Assembly (NCBI GenBank): GCA_963847735.1 | Contig: CAWKAV010000001.1 | Location: 45,864-109,863, forward strand | DNA: 64,000 bases | Direction of reading: 5' to 3' | Source: CAWKAV01 sp963847735 | Lineage (GTDB): Bacteria; Desulfobacterota; Desulfuromonadia; Desulfuromonadales; BM103 | Shown: one piece after another, positions 20,951-28,665 of the stretch | How the letters are laid out: each line of letters begins with the position of its first letter | How positions within the stretch are numbered: position 1 is the first letter of the stretch | The notes under the pieces: generated by a model | Database searches by the model: none | Told to the model about the DNA's origin: nothing | The model's input: only the letters and a program-made list of their open reading frames with translations | Program-made: the position numbers and the translations under genes

Positions 20951-21585
20951 ATGGTCGATCCGATTCTCGTTCTGATCGTGGATGATTCCGCTGTTGAATG
21001 ACAAGCGCTTACTGAAATACTCTTATCTGACTCCGCCATTGAAGTTATGGCAACGGCACCCGACCCCCTGATTGCTGCAGACAAGATAAGGAAACGGCGC
21101 CCCGATGTGATTACTCTTGATGTCGAGATGTCGAGATGTCGCGTATGGACGGACTGTCATTTCTCAGACAGATCATGGCACAGAATCCAATTCCGGTTGT
21201 CATGTGTTCAAGCCTGACTGAGAAGGGCGCGGAGGTGATGATGAAGGCCCTGCAATTCGGGGCCGTAGACATTATCAATAAACCGAGAATGGGAGCAAAA
21301 ATTTTTCTGGAGGAAAGCAAGGTTCTGATTTGTGACGCTGTCAAGGCTGCGGCGCGGGCAAGGGTGCGACGGCCCTCCAAATTGGTCAACGAGCCTGAGC
21401 CTAAATTGACAGCTGATGTCATACTCAGCCAGGCAAAGTTTACAGAGCATTTTCAAACAACTGAAAAGATCATTGCCGTGGGAGCTTCAACCGGTGGGAC
21501 CGAAGCCCTGCAGGGTTATCTGTTCGGCAGGCCGGTGGCTTTCGAGGATTTCTGTAAGCGGGTCAGAGAGTATCCAGCGAACTGA
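20951..21585 (+). pseudogene. Degenerate cheB (protein-glutamate methylesterase) remnant
   Basis: The reading starts at ATG 20951 with PILVLIVDDSAVE, the N-terminus of a CheB receiver, then meets an in-frame TGA at 20999-21001. The frame then stays open (QALTEILLSDSAIEVM, PDVITLDVEM) until an extra 8-base unit at 21119-21142 shifts it. After the shift, a second frame from 21136 gives MDGLSFLRQIMAQNP, VVMCSSLTEKGAE and DIINKPRMGAK, then the linker and KIIAVGASTGGTEALQ, the start of the methylesterase domain. The rest of that domain is missing. The last 23 residues (GRPVAFEDFCKRV and neighbours) resemble instead the end of a response-regulator receiver. So there are three separate lesions, and no other chemotaxis gene is adjacent. 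Confidence 0.85.
21119..21142 (+). repeat. 8-base tandem repeat that frameshifts cheB
   Basis: Three consecutive units read GATGTCGA, GATGTCGA, GATGTCGC. Removing one unit restores the standard receiver sequence DVEMSRMDG, so one copy is best explained as a slippage duplication. Confidence 0.85.
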
Positions 21586-21626
21586 GAGATAACAAGCTTT
21601 CAGTTTATGATTGTCTCTGGAGCCAG

Positions 21627-21845
21627 TTATGCAGCATGAGCATATTGATGGCTCCGGTTTTTTGATGTTGTCGGGGGTATCGGGGTTGTCTGGCTTCTAT
21701 GTGCTGGCAGATGTAATCCTCTGAATATTTCTTTGCGGGGTCGTCCTGTCTTTTTTGATGGCGCCTTTGTTGATTCCTGCTTACCAGGAAAGAGTTGACA
21801 GACCGCAGCATACAGAAAAGCAAACATCATAATAATCTCGAACAT
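21627..21845 (-). CDS. Small unknown protein with a strong ribosome site
   Basis: A 72-residue frame not recognised as any family. The reason to list it is the start: on the minus strand the ATG at 21845 is preceded by AAGGAGG at a spacing of six to seven bases. The N-terminus is hydrophobic (MFEIIMMFAFLYAAVCQLF), consistent with one membrane helix or a signal anchor, and is followed by a basic, Pro/Thr-rich tail (KKTGRPRKEIF). It sits alone between the cheB remnant and the acnB upstream region. It could be a remnant with a damaged 3' end, since the tail looks non-globular. Confidence 0.4.
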   Translation of the reverse strand: MFEIIMMFAFLYAAVCQLFPGKQESTKAPSKKTGRPRKEIFRGLHLPAHRSQTTPIPPTTSKNRSHQYAHAA

Positions 21846-22006
21846 TTTGTCCTCCTTGTCGTGTGAGCAGAGTAAATCATTGTTATGTGTCAAAATATGT
21901 CACGCTGACGAGGCCGCCATCTGATGTGCCCGAGACAACAAAAATTGAAGGCAGTACGTGCGACATAAAGAGCCAGGAAATGACGTAAATTTAAGTGGTT
22001 TGTGCG

Positions 22007-22040
22007 TTGACGGAGTGTGTGAAATCGTATACAGTATGCA
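22007..22040 (+). promoter_or_regulatory. acnB: Putative acnB promoter with overlapping GntR-type operator
   Basis: TTGACG at 22007-22012 resembles a -35, and TATACA at 22028-22033 a -10, with short (15-base) spacing. The 14-mer GTATACAGTATGCA at 22027-22040 covers the -10 and is identical to the site upstream of sdhCAB. An operator on top of a -10 implies repression. The position about 100 bases before the acnB ATG is reasonable. Confidence 0.5.
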
Positions 22041-22137
22041 AGTTTCAGTGTGCCTTTCACCTGTGATTCGTAACAATGAACAGACTATAATCGGTGGCGA
22101 ATCTTATCGTTCACCAACAACTTGATGGAGGAGAGAG

Positions 22138-24678
22138 ATGATTGAAGCTTATCTGATGCATGAAAATGAGCGTAATGCTCAAGGGATTCCGGCTCTGCCG
22201 CTCAGTCCTGAGCAGACCTCTGCTGTTTGCGGACTGCTGCAGAATCCGCCGGTCGGCAAAGATGACTTTCTGATGACATTGTTTACAGAGCGCGTATCAC
22301 CGGGCGTTGATCCGGCCGCTGAGGTCAAGGCCGACTTCCTGGCCGAAATTTTAACCGGGGCCAAAAGCTCGCCGCTGATCGACAAGAAGAAGGCCATACA
22401 GATCCTTGGCACCATGATCGGCGGTTACAACGTCAAGCCCCTGATTGACGCTCTCAAGTTCGCTGACCTTGCCGATGAGGCCGCTTGTGCGCTGTCCGGC
22501 ATCACTCTGGTTTATGACGGCTACGACGAAGTGCTGGCGCTCTCCAAGAGCAACGCCGCAGCCAAAAAAGTCATGGAATCCTGGGCCAACGCCGAGTGGT
22601 TCACCAACAAGCCGGCGATACCAGAAATCATTAAGGTCAAAGTTTACAAGGTCGATGGCGAGATCAACACAGATGATTTTTCGCCTGCCGGCGACGCCTG
22701 GAGCCGACCGGACATCCCCCTGCACGCTTTAGCCATGGGCAAGACCCGCTTCCCCGCCGGCAACGCCGATATCGCCAAGTTCCGCGCCGATGGTTTCCAG
22801 GTGGCTTTTGTTGGAGACGTGGTCGGCACCGGTTCGTCGCGCAAATCAGCCTGTAACTCGGTTCTCTGGCACATCGGCAACGAGATTCCGGCCGTGCCGA
22901 ACAAGAAGTCCGGCGGCGTGATCATCGGTGGCGTCATCGCCCCGATCTTTTTCAATACTGCCCAGGATTCCGGCGCCCTGCCGTTGAAGATGGACGTCGC
23001 CTCGTTCAATACCGGCGATGTGATTATCATCAATACCAGTAAAGGGCAGGTTGCCAACGAGGCCGGCAAGGTGCTCACCACTTTCGGAATCAGTCCGAAT
23101 ACCGTGCCCGATGAATTCCGTGCCGGTGGCCGCATCCCTCTGATCATCGGCCGTGCCCTGACCGACAAGGCGCGTGCGGCTCTTGGTCTGCCAGCTACAG
23201 ACATTTTCACTCTGCCGGTCAACCCGACCCCGAAAGCCGGTCAGGGCTACTCCCTGGCGCAGAAGATGGTCGGTAAAGCCTGCGGTGTCACAGGCATCCT
23301 TCCCGGCACCGCCTGCGAGCCGAAGATGGCCACCGTCGGTTCCCAGGATACCACCGGGCCGATGACAGCAGACGAGCTCAAGGAACTGGCCTGCCTGAAG
23401 TTCCTTTCGCCGATGTTCATGCAGTCCTTCTGTCACACCGCGGCCTACCCGAAACCGGCTGACGTCAAGATGCACAAGGCGCTGCCAGGCTTCATCGCCG
23501 AGCGCGGCGGTGTGGCCCTGCGTCCCGGCGATGGCGTCATTCACTCCTGGCTGAATCGCCTGCTGCTCCCCGACACGGTCGGCACCGGCGGTGATTCGCA
23601 TACCCGTTTCCCGATCGGTATCAGTTTCCCGGCCGGTTCCGGCCTGGTCGCCTTTGCCGGTGCCATGGGCTTTATGCCGCTGGACATGCCTGAATCAGTG
23701 CTGGTTCGTTTCAAGGGCGAGTTCAACGATGGCATTACCCTGCGTGATGCGGTCAATGCCATTCCCTACTGGGCGATCAAACAAGGTCATTTGACTGTGC
23801 CCAAGAAGAACAAGGTCAACATCTTCAATGGCCGGATTCTCGAGATGGAGGGTCTGCCGAACCTCTCGGTCGAGCAGGCTTTCGAGCTGACCGATGCCGC
23901 CGCCGAACGTTCCGCCGCGGCTGGCTGCATCCAGCTCTCCGAAGAGAGTGTCTGCACCTACCTGCGCTCCAATGTCGCATTGATGGAAAAGATGATCGAA
24001 GAAGGCTATCAGGATCCACAGACCCTGCGCAACCGCATCGACGCAGTCAAGGCATGGCTGAAGGCGCCTAAACTGCTGAAAGCCGATGCCAGCGCCGAGT
24101 ATGCTGCGGTGATTGAAATCGACCTGACCGAGATCACCGAGCCGATCCTTGCCTGCCCGAACGATCCTGACGATGTCAAACTGCTCAGTGAAGTTGCCGG
24201 CACGCCGATCCACGACGTCTTCCTCGGCTCTTGCATGACCAACATTGGCCACTTCCGTGCCGCTGCCGAGATTTGGCGAGGTCAGAAGTTCAACCCGGCC
24301 GTGCGCACCTGGATTTGTCCGCCGACCCGTATGGATCAGGAGAAGCTCAAGGAGGAGGCGACCTTCGCAGTCTTTAGTGCCATGGGTGCCCGTCTTGAGA
24401 TTGCCGGCTGTTCGCTCTGTATGGGCAATCAGGCTCGCGTACCCGATGGAGTCAACATGTTCTCGACCTCGACCCGCAATTTTGATGACCGCATCGGCAA
24501 CGGTGCCAGGGTCTATCTCGGTTCTGCCGAACTTGGCGCGGTGACCACCACCCTCGGCAAACTTCCGACGCCGGCCGAGTACCTGGCGGTCTACAAGGAG
24601 AAGGTTGCGCCGAACAAAGACACGATCTACCAATATCTGCAGTTCGACGAAATGGAAGGCTACAGGCGTTCAGCGTAA
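22138..24678 (+). CDS. acnB: Aconitate hydratase B
   Basis: An 846-residue [4Fe-4S] enzyme that isomerises citrate to isocitrate via cis-aconitate in the TCA cycle. Domain order is that of AcnB: the N-terminal HEAT-like helical domain (1-155), then the swivelling domain (about 165-380, including DDFSPAGDAWSRPDIP and GTGSSRKSACNSV), then the catalytic core. Cluster ligands are predicted at Cys699 (GSCMTNIGH), Cys758 and Cys761 (CSLCMGNQ). Catalytic-site stretches such as GTGGDSHTRFPIGISFPAGS are intact. The start follows a GGAGGAGAG ribosome site. The gene appears monocistronic, with its own operator upstream and a long hairpin downstream. Confidence 0.96.
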   Translation: MIEAYLMHENERNAQGIPALPLSPEQTSAVCGLLQNPPVGKDDFLMTLFTERVSPGVDPAAEVKADFLAEILTGAKSSPLIDKKKAIQILGTMIGGYNVKPLIDALKFADLADEAACALSGITLVYDGYDEVLALSKSNAAAKKVMESWANAEWFTNKPAIPEIIKVKVYKVDGEINTDDFSPAGDAWSRPDIPLHALAMGKTRFPAGNADIAKFRADGFQVAFVGDVVGTGSSRKSACNSVLWHIGNEIPAVPNKKSGGVIIGGVIAPIFFNTAQDSGALPLKMDVASFNTGDVIIINTSKGQVANEAGKVLTTFGISPNTVPDEFRAGGRIPLIIGRALTDKARAALGLPATDIFTLPVNPTPKAGQGYSLAQKMVGKACGVTGILPGTACEPKMATVGSQDTTGPMTADELKELACLKFLSPMFMQSFCHTAAYPKPADVKMHKALPGFIAERGGVALRPGDGVIHSWLNRLLLPDTVGTGGDSHTRFPIGISFPAGSGLVAFAGAMGFMPLDMPESVLVRFKGEFNDGITLRDAVNAIPYWAIKQGHLTVPKKNKVNIFNGRILEMEGLPNLSVEQAFELTDAAAERSAAAGCIQLSEESVCTYLRSNVALMEKMIEEGYQDPQTLRNRIDAVKAWLKAPKLLKADASAEYAAVIEIDLTEITEPILACPNDPDDVKLLSEVAGTPIHDVFLGSCMTNIGHFRAAAEIWRGQKFNPAVRTWICPPTRMDQEKLKEEATFAVFSAMGARLEIAGCSLCMGNQARVPDGVNMFSTSTRNFDDRIGNGARVYLGSAELGAVTTTLGKLPTPAEYLAVYKEKVAPNKDTIYQYLQFDEMEGYRRSA

Positions 24679-24691
24679 GGCCGGATAAATA

Positions 24692-24733
24692 AGACGAAGA
24701 AGGCCGCTCCGAATGGGGCGGCCTTCTTCGTCT
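24692..24733 (+). terminator. Long terminator hairpin after acnB
   Basis: A 19-bp stem (24692-24710 with 24715-24733, one G-T pair) with a GAAT loop lies 13 bases after the acnB stop. The run after it is not T-rich, so termination efficiency is uncertain. Confidence 0.75.
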
Positions 24734-24857
24734 GATTCAATTCATTGACTCAATTCACTTGCAACATGAACTTGACAAAGCTAAATTAATACAAGTCTTC
24801 CTTCGAGATTACCGTAACCTGAAGTCCTCTGTATCAACCGGCCGCAAGGATTTTCAG

Positions 24858-26300
24858 ATGTCAGATGACAATATCCTTTTCCAACCCATCAAAAATTATT
24901 GTCGCCGCAACGTGGCGACCTGTAGCCCGTCCGACAGTGTGCTGATGGTTGCCGGTGTCATGCGTGATCGGCAAATTTCCAGTGTGATTGTCTGCGAAGA
25001 CAACAATCCATTAGGAATCCTGACCGATCGTGATCTGCGCAACAAGGTGGTTGCTCCCGGGCTGGACGCGGCCAGTATCGTTGCGCGTGACATAATGAAT
25101 GCTCCTTTAATCACGGTCAGTGAAAATGATTTTATCTTTGAGGCCCTTTACCGGATTTCAAAGAACAACATTCATCGGATTTGCGTTGTTGATCAGGATG
25201 ATCGATTGTCGGGAATCATCACTGTCACCGATATTATGCGTCTGCAGACGCGTTCTCCGCAGAAACTGGTGCGTGATATTGACCAGGCGGCAACTCTTGA
25301 AGAGCTGAAGACCTATCACCTCAAGATTCAGGATCTGGTTATTCACCTGGTGGGAACAGGAGTTCCTCCCCGTGAGATTGTAAGGATGATAGCTCTCCTC
25401 AACGACCAGTTGCTGTTGCGTTTGATCGAATTGCTGCGTGCCAGGCAATACAAAGATCTTACTGACAAATTCGCTTTTGTTGTGCTTGGTAGTGAAGGGC
25501 GACGTGAGCAAACTCTGACGACAGACCAGGACAATGCCATTATTTACTCCGATGACCTCTCGGTTGAAGAAATATCAAAAATAAAGGATTTCTCGGAGAC
25601 GTTGATTGACGCTCTCATAGAAATTGGCGTGCCGGCCTGTCCCGGCGGCATCATGGCGAAAAATGAGTTCTGGAGGCGCAGTTTCAGTGCGTGGAAGGAG
25701 GTTCTGCATAGTTGGTTGACCAGTTCTCTGCCGGATAATATTCTCAATGGCAGCATGTTCTTTGACCTGCGAACTATCTACGGCGATCCGGAGCTTGAAA
25801 AAGGTCTGAAAAATATGCTTGCCGAACATTTTGATCAGGAGAAAATGTTCCTGACACTTTCGGCGGCTAATGTTAATCGTTTCAGACCCCCGCTCGGTCT
25901 TCTCGGTGGTATCAAGGTTCAACATAGCGAGGAACATCGCGGGCAACTGGACGTAAAAAAAGCGGGAATTTTTGCTATTACGGAGGGCGTGAAAGCTCTG
26001 GCCATGGAAGCTGGAATCATGGAAGGCGGCACGCGTGAGCGTATCCGGTTCCTGGTTGAAAAAGGTGTGCTCAAGAAGAAGTTGGCAGATGACCTTGACG
26101 CGAGTTACAACTTCCTGGTTTTTTTGCGTCTGCGTTCCCAGGTGGAGGATATCAAGTCAGGCAAAGGACCAAGTAATTTTATTACCCTGTCAAAGCTCAA
26201 CCACATGGAGAAGGGGCGTCTGAAGCTTGCTTTTGAAGAGGTCAATGAATTTCACGAGTTTTTACGGGTCCATTTTCGTGTTCATCTTCTGCACTCGTAG
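24858..26300 (+). CDS. CBS-pair / DUF294 putative nucleotidyltransferase
   Basis: A 480-residue cytoplasmic protein. Two CBS motifs (about residues 10-130, with ILTDRDLR and GIITVTDIM as the typical ends) should bind adenine nucleotides. They are followed by a DUF294 nucleotidyltransferase-like domain with the signature VVLGSEGRREQTLTTDQDN near residue 210, related to GlnD-type uridylyltransferases, and a helical DUF294 C-terminal domain. The substrate is unknown; family members are thought to modify a protein or nucleotide in response to energy state. ATG 24858 is used because it lies seven bases after AAGGA; an open stretch of 33 codons upstream lacks a good start. Confidence 0.82.
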   Translation: MSDDNILFQPIKNYCRRNVATCSPSDSVLMVAGVMRDRQISSVIVCEDNNPLGILTDRDLRNKVVAPGLDAASIVARDIMNAPLITVSENDFIFEALYRISKNNIHRICVVDQDDRLSGIITVTDIMRLQTRSPQKLVRDIDQAATLEELKTYHLKIQDLVIHLVGTGVPPREIVRMIALLNDQLLLRLIELLRARQYKDLTDKFAFVVLGSEGRREQTLTTDQDNAIIYSDDLSVEEISKIKDFSETLIDALIEIGVPACPGGIMAKNEFWRRSFSAWKEVLHSWLTSSLPDNILNGSMFFDLRTIYGDPELEKGLKNMLAEHFDQEKMFLTLSAANVNRFRPPLGLLGGIKVQHSEEHRGQLDVKKAGIFAITEGVKALAMEAGIMEGGTRERIRFLVEKGVLKKKLADDLDASYNFLVFLRLRSQVEDIKSGKGPSNFITLSKLNHMEKGRLKLAFEEVNEFHEFLRVHFRVHLLHS

Positions 26301-26340
26301 ATCGTTCCGACCTGTTATTTTGCCAAAGCTCAGATTTGTG

Positions 26341-27012
26341 ATGGTGTTGTCCCTGTTGGCAGCTTCGATTCCTCTGGCGGGTTGTAACAACACTTTCGAT
26401 TCGACGAGTCTTAACTCCATCGCCAAAGCCGACATCGACATGGTGACTGATACCGGACTGCGCGAGATGAATCGTCTCATGGGGGATTTGCTGGTCAAGC
26501 TCTATAAACGCAATCCTCGTGAACTGCACAAAGTGCCCGGTCTGTCGGTCGAGCAGCGCCACAAGCAGATTTTCAATACTCCAGGGCGGTTGATCTTCAA
26601 AGAGTTGCACAATCAGCAAGGGACGGCGGCCCTGACACTGGCCTTCAATCCGGACTTTCAGGGCGACCGTGTTTTTGCCCTGATGACGGGATTGGTAGGC
26701 ATGGTTCGCAGTTCCTTCAATTGGCAAGAAGAGCAGTTTATGCTCGATTCTCTCGACGAACAGAAACTATTCGATTGCGCCAGGAACATTGAAGTCCTCG
26801 CCTGGCGCCTGAGCAATACAAGGGAGGCTTCCGGAACCCTTCTCCTGCTTTCAAACAGCCAGAACGGCGAAGAGGAGAACCTGAGCTACGAGCGCCTGTT
26901 TGGCAAGATGATTGCGACCCAGGATCTGCTCGCCTTTGCGGTCGCCGGCAGGTGGGACCGTGGGGTTAATAGTGTCATTCATAGGGCGATTTTCCTGCCG
27001 ATGGGCTTGTAA
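26341..27012 (+). CDS. Unknown lipoprotein
   Basis: About 223 residues. The N-terminus MVLSLLAASIPLAGC is a clear lipoprotein signal, with the modified Cys at about residue 15. I do not recognise the rest, a soluble, mostly helical domain (KADIDMVTDTGLREMNRLM, later LVGMVRSSFNWQEEQFMLDSL). The start is uncertain: ATG 26341, GTG 26338 or TTG 26320 all keep the signal, and no clear ribosome site is seen. It follows the CBS/DUF294 gene by about 40 bases and precedes the GAF-HD-GYP gene by 49, so the three may be cotranscribed. Confidence 0.72.
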   Translation: MVLSLLAASIPLAGCNNTFDSTSLNSIAKADIDMVTDTGLREMNRLMGDLLVKLYKRNPRELHKVPGLSVEQRHKQIFNTPGRLIFKELHNQQGTAALTLAFNPDFQGDRVFALMTGLVGMVRSSFNWQEEQFMLDSLDEQKLFDCARNIEVLAWRLSNTREASGTLLLLSNSQNGEEENLSYERLFGKMIATQDLLAFAVAGRWDRGVNSVIHRAIFLPMGL

Positions 27013-27061
27013 TCGACTCAAAAGAAAATACATTTAGCTCTGCGGGCCCCTGGAGAATAGT

Positions 27062-28648
27062 GTGGTCACGACATCTGATAATAATCTGTTGCAACGCATT
27101 GAAATGCTTAATGCCATCGGCAAGGCGTTGTCCGTCGAGCAGGACCTCGACCTGCTGCTCGAAATGATTCTGCTTGGCGCCAAGAAATTGACCGGGGCCG
27201 ATGGCGGCAGTCTTTACCTTCTGGAAAACCGGGTTCTTAATTTTACCTTGATACATACGACTTCGCTTGGTATTCACATGGGCGGGACGAGCACTCGTGC
27301 TATTGGATTTCCGCCCATTCCCCTGGGTGAGGCAGGAGGTCCTGCCAACCATAAAATGGTTGTAACCCGCGCGGTATCTGAAGGGAAAATCATTAATATC
27401 CCTGATGCTTACGCAGATGCAGAATACGACTTCACCGGGACCAAAGCATTCGATGCCAGGACCGGTTATCATTCACAATCCCTCCTTGCTGCGCCAATGA
27501 TGGACCATGAGGGCAAAATCATCGGTGTTCTTCAACTGATTAATGCCACCGATCCTGACTCCGGTCTTGTCAAACCCTTTTCTATCATGGACGAGAGCCT
27601 CGTCTCATCACTCACCTCCCAGGCCGCGATCGCCTTGACCTGCAAACGCCTGATCGACGGACAGGATGAACTGCTGCAATCACTGGTCAAGCTCGTTGCA
27701 ACGGCTATTGATGATAAATCGTTTCATACCGGCGGCCACTGCCGACGGGTGCCGCCTATTACAATGGCCCTGGCCAGGGCCGTCAACGAAGATAAGGGCT
27801 CCCTGTTTGGCGAGTTTAGTTTCACGGACAAGCAGCTCAAGGAATTGGAAATGGCTGCATGGTTGCATGATTGCGGCAAGATCATCACTCCGGAATACGT
27901 GGTGGACAAAAAGACCCGCCTTGAAGCCATCTTTGACAGGATTCACCTTGTTGATGCGCGGTTGGAGATTCTGCGTCGCGATCAAGAAAATGGCGCGACA
28001 AAGCAGAAGTTAGAGACGACATCATCGCCATCGTTCAATGTCGATGAAATTCAGGAATTTCTTCACGTTTGCAATTCCGGCGACACTCTCATTGATGACA
28101 CCGCCCGCCAGCGTCTCATGGAGTTGGCAAAAATCACGGTACGTTACAAGAACAATCCTGAAGGTGATCCTCTCTTGAGCGAAAGCGAACTGTACAATTT
28201 GTCTGTGACGATGGGTACACTGACCGACTTGGAACGTGATGTCATCAAAAGCCATGTTGATGCCTCGATCAATATGCTCTCATCGCTGCCGTTTCCAAAG
28301 CACCTGCAACGGGTGCCGGAAATTGCCGGTGGTCATCATGAACGAATGGATGGCAAAGGCTATCCGTCTGGTATCCCGGCGGGAGAATTGTCGCTGCAGA
28401 CGCGCATTCTGACTGTTGCCGATATCTTTGAAGCTCTGACAGCCAGTGACCGGGTCTACCATAAACCGAACAAGATTTCTGAGGCTTTAAGAATCATGGT
28501 TTCCATGTGCAAGGATGGGCACATCGACCCGCAGCTGTTGGAACTGTTCATCAGACGGCAGGTTTACCTGGAATATGCTGCCACATCATTACTGCCGGAG
28601 CAGATTGATGAAGTCGATGCTGAGACTCTTGTGGCGATGTTTCGCTAA
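27062..28648 (+). CDS. GAF-HD-GYP cyclic-di-GMP phosphodiesterase
   Basis: A 528-residue cytoplasmic protein starting at GTG 27062. The GAF sensor domain covers about residues 20-195 (GADGGSLYLLENRVL, SLLAAPMMDHEGKIIGVLQL). The HD-GYP domain covers about 215-500, with the metal ligands in HTGGHCRRV, WLHDCGKIITPE and GGHHERMDG, and the GYP signature as GKGYPSGIPAGEL. These are the residues of active c-di-GMP hydrolases. An insertion of about 130 residues separates the HDxGK part from the HHE part, longer than usual. It converges on the CHASE2 cyclase gene, whose stop is 17 bases away on the other strand. Confidence 0.9.
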   Translation: MVTTSDNNLLQRIEMLNAIGKALSVEQDLDLLLEMILLGAKKLTGADGGSLYLLENRVLNFTLIHTTSLGIHMGGTSTRAIGFPPIPLGEAGGPANHKMVVTRAVSEGKIINIPDAYADAEYDFTGTKAFDARTGYHSQSLLAAPMMDHEGKIIGVLQLINATDPDSGLVKPFSIMDESLVSSLTSQAAIALTCKRLIDGQDELLQSLVKLVATAIDDKSFHTGGHCRRVPPITMALARAVNEDKGSLFGEFSFTDKQLKELEMAAWLHDCGKIITPEYVVDKKTRLEAIFDRIHLVDARLEILRRDQENGATKQKLETTSSPSFNVDEIQEFLHVCNSGDTLIDDTARQRLMELAKITVRYKNNPEGDPLLSESELYNLSVTMGTLTDLERDVIKSHVDASINMLSSLPFPKHLQRVPEIAGGHHERMDGKGYPSGIPAGELSLQTRILTVADIFEALTASDRVYHKPNKISEALRIMVSMCKDGHIDPQLLELFIRRQVYLEYAATSLLPEQIDEVDAETLVAMFR

Positions 28649-28665
28649 GGAGGCAGCGGTCGGCT

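Noticed and set aside
20698..22137. Insertion sequence as the cause of cheB truncation
   Set aside because: No transposase fragment, terminal inverted repeats or target duplication were found around the remnant; slippage and deletion explain it better.
23695..24633. A 312-codon open frame on the minus strand
   Set aside because: Antisense to acnB; no domain motif and no ribosome site. A codon-bias shadow.
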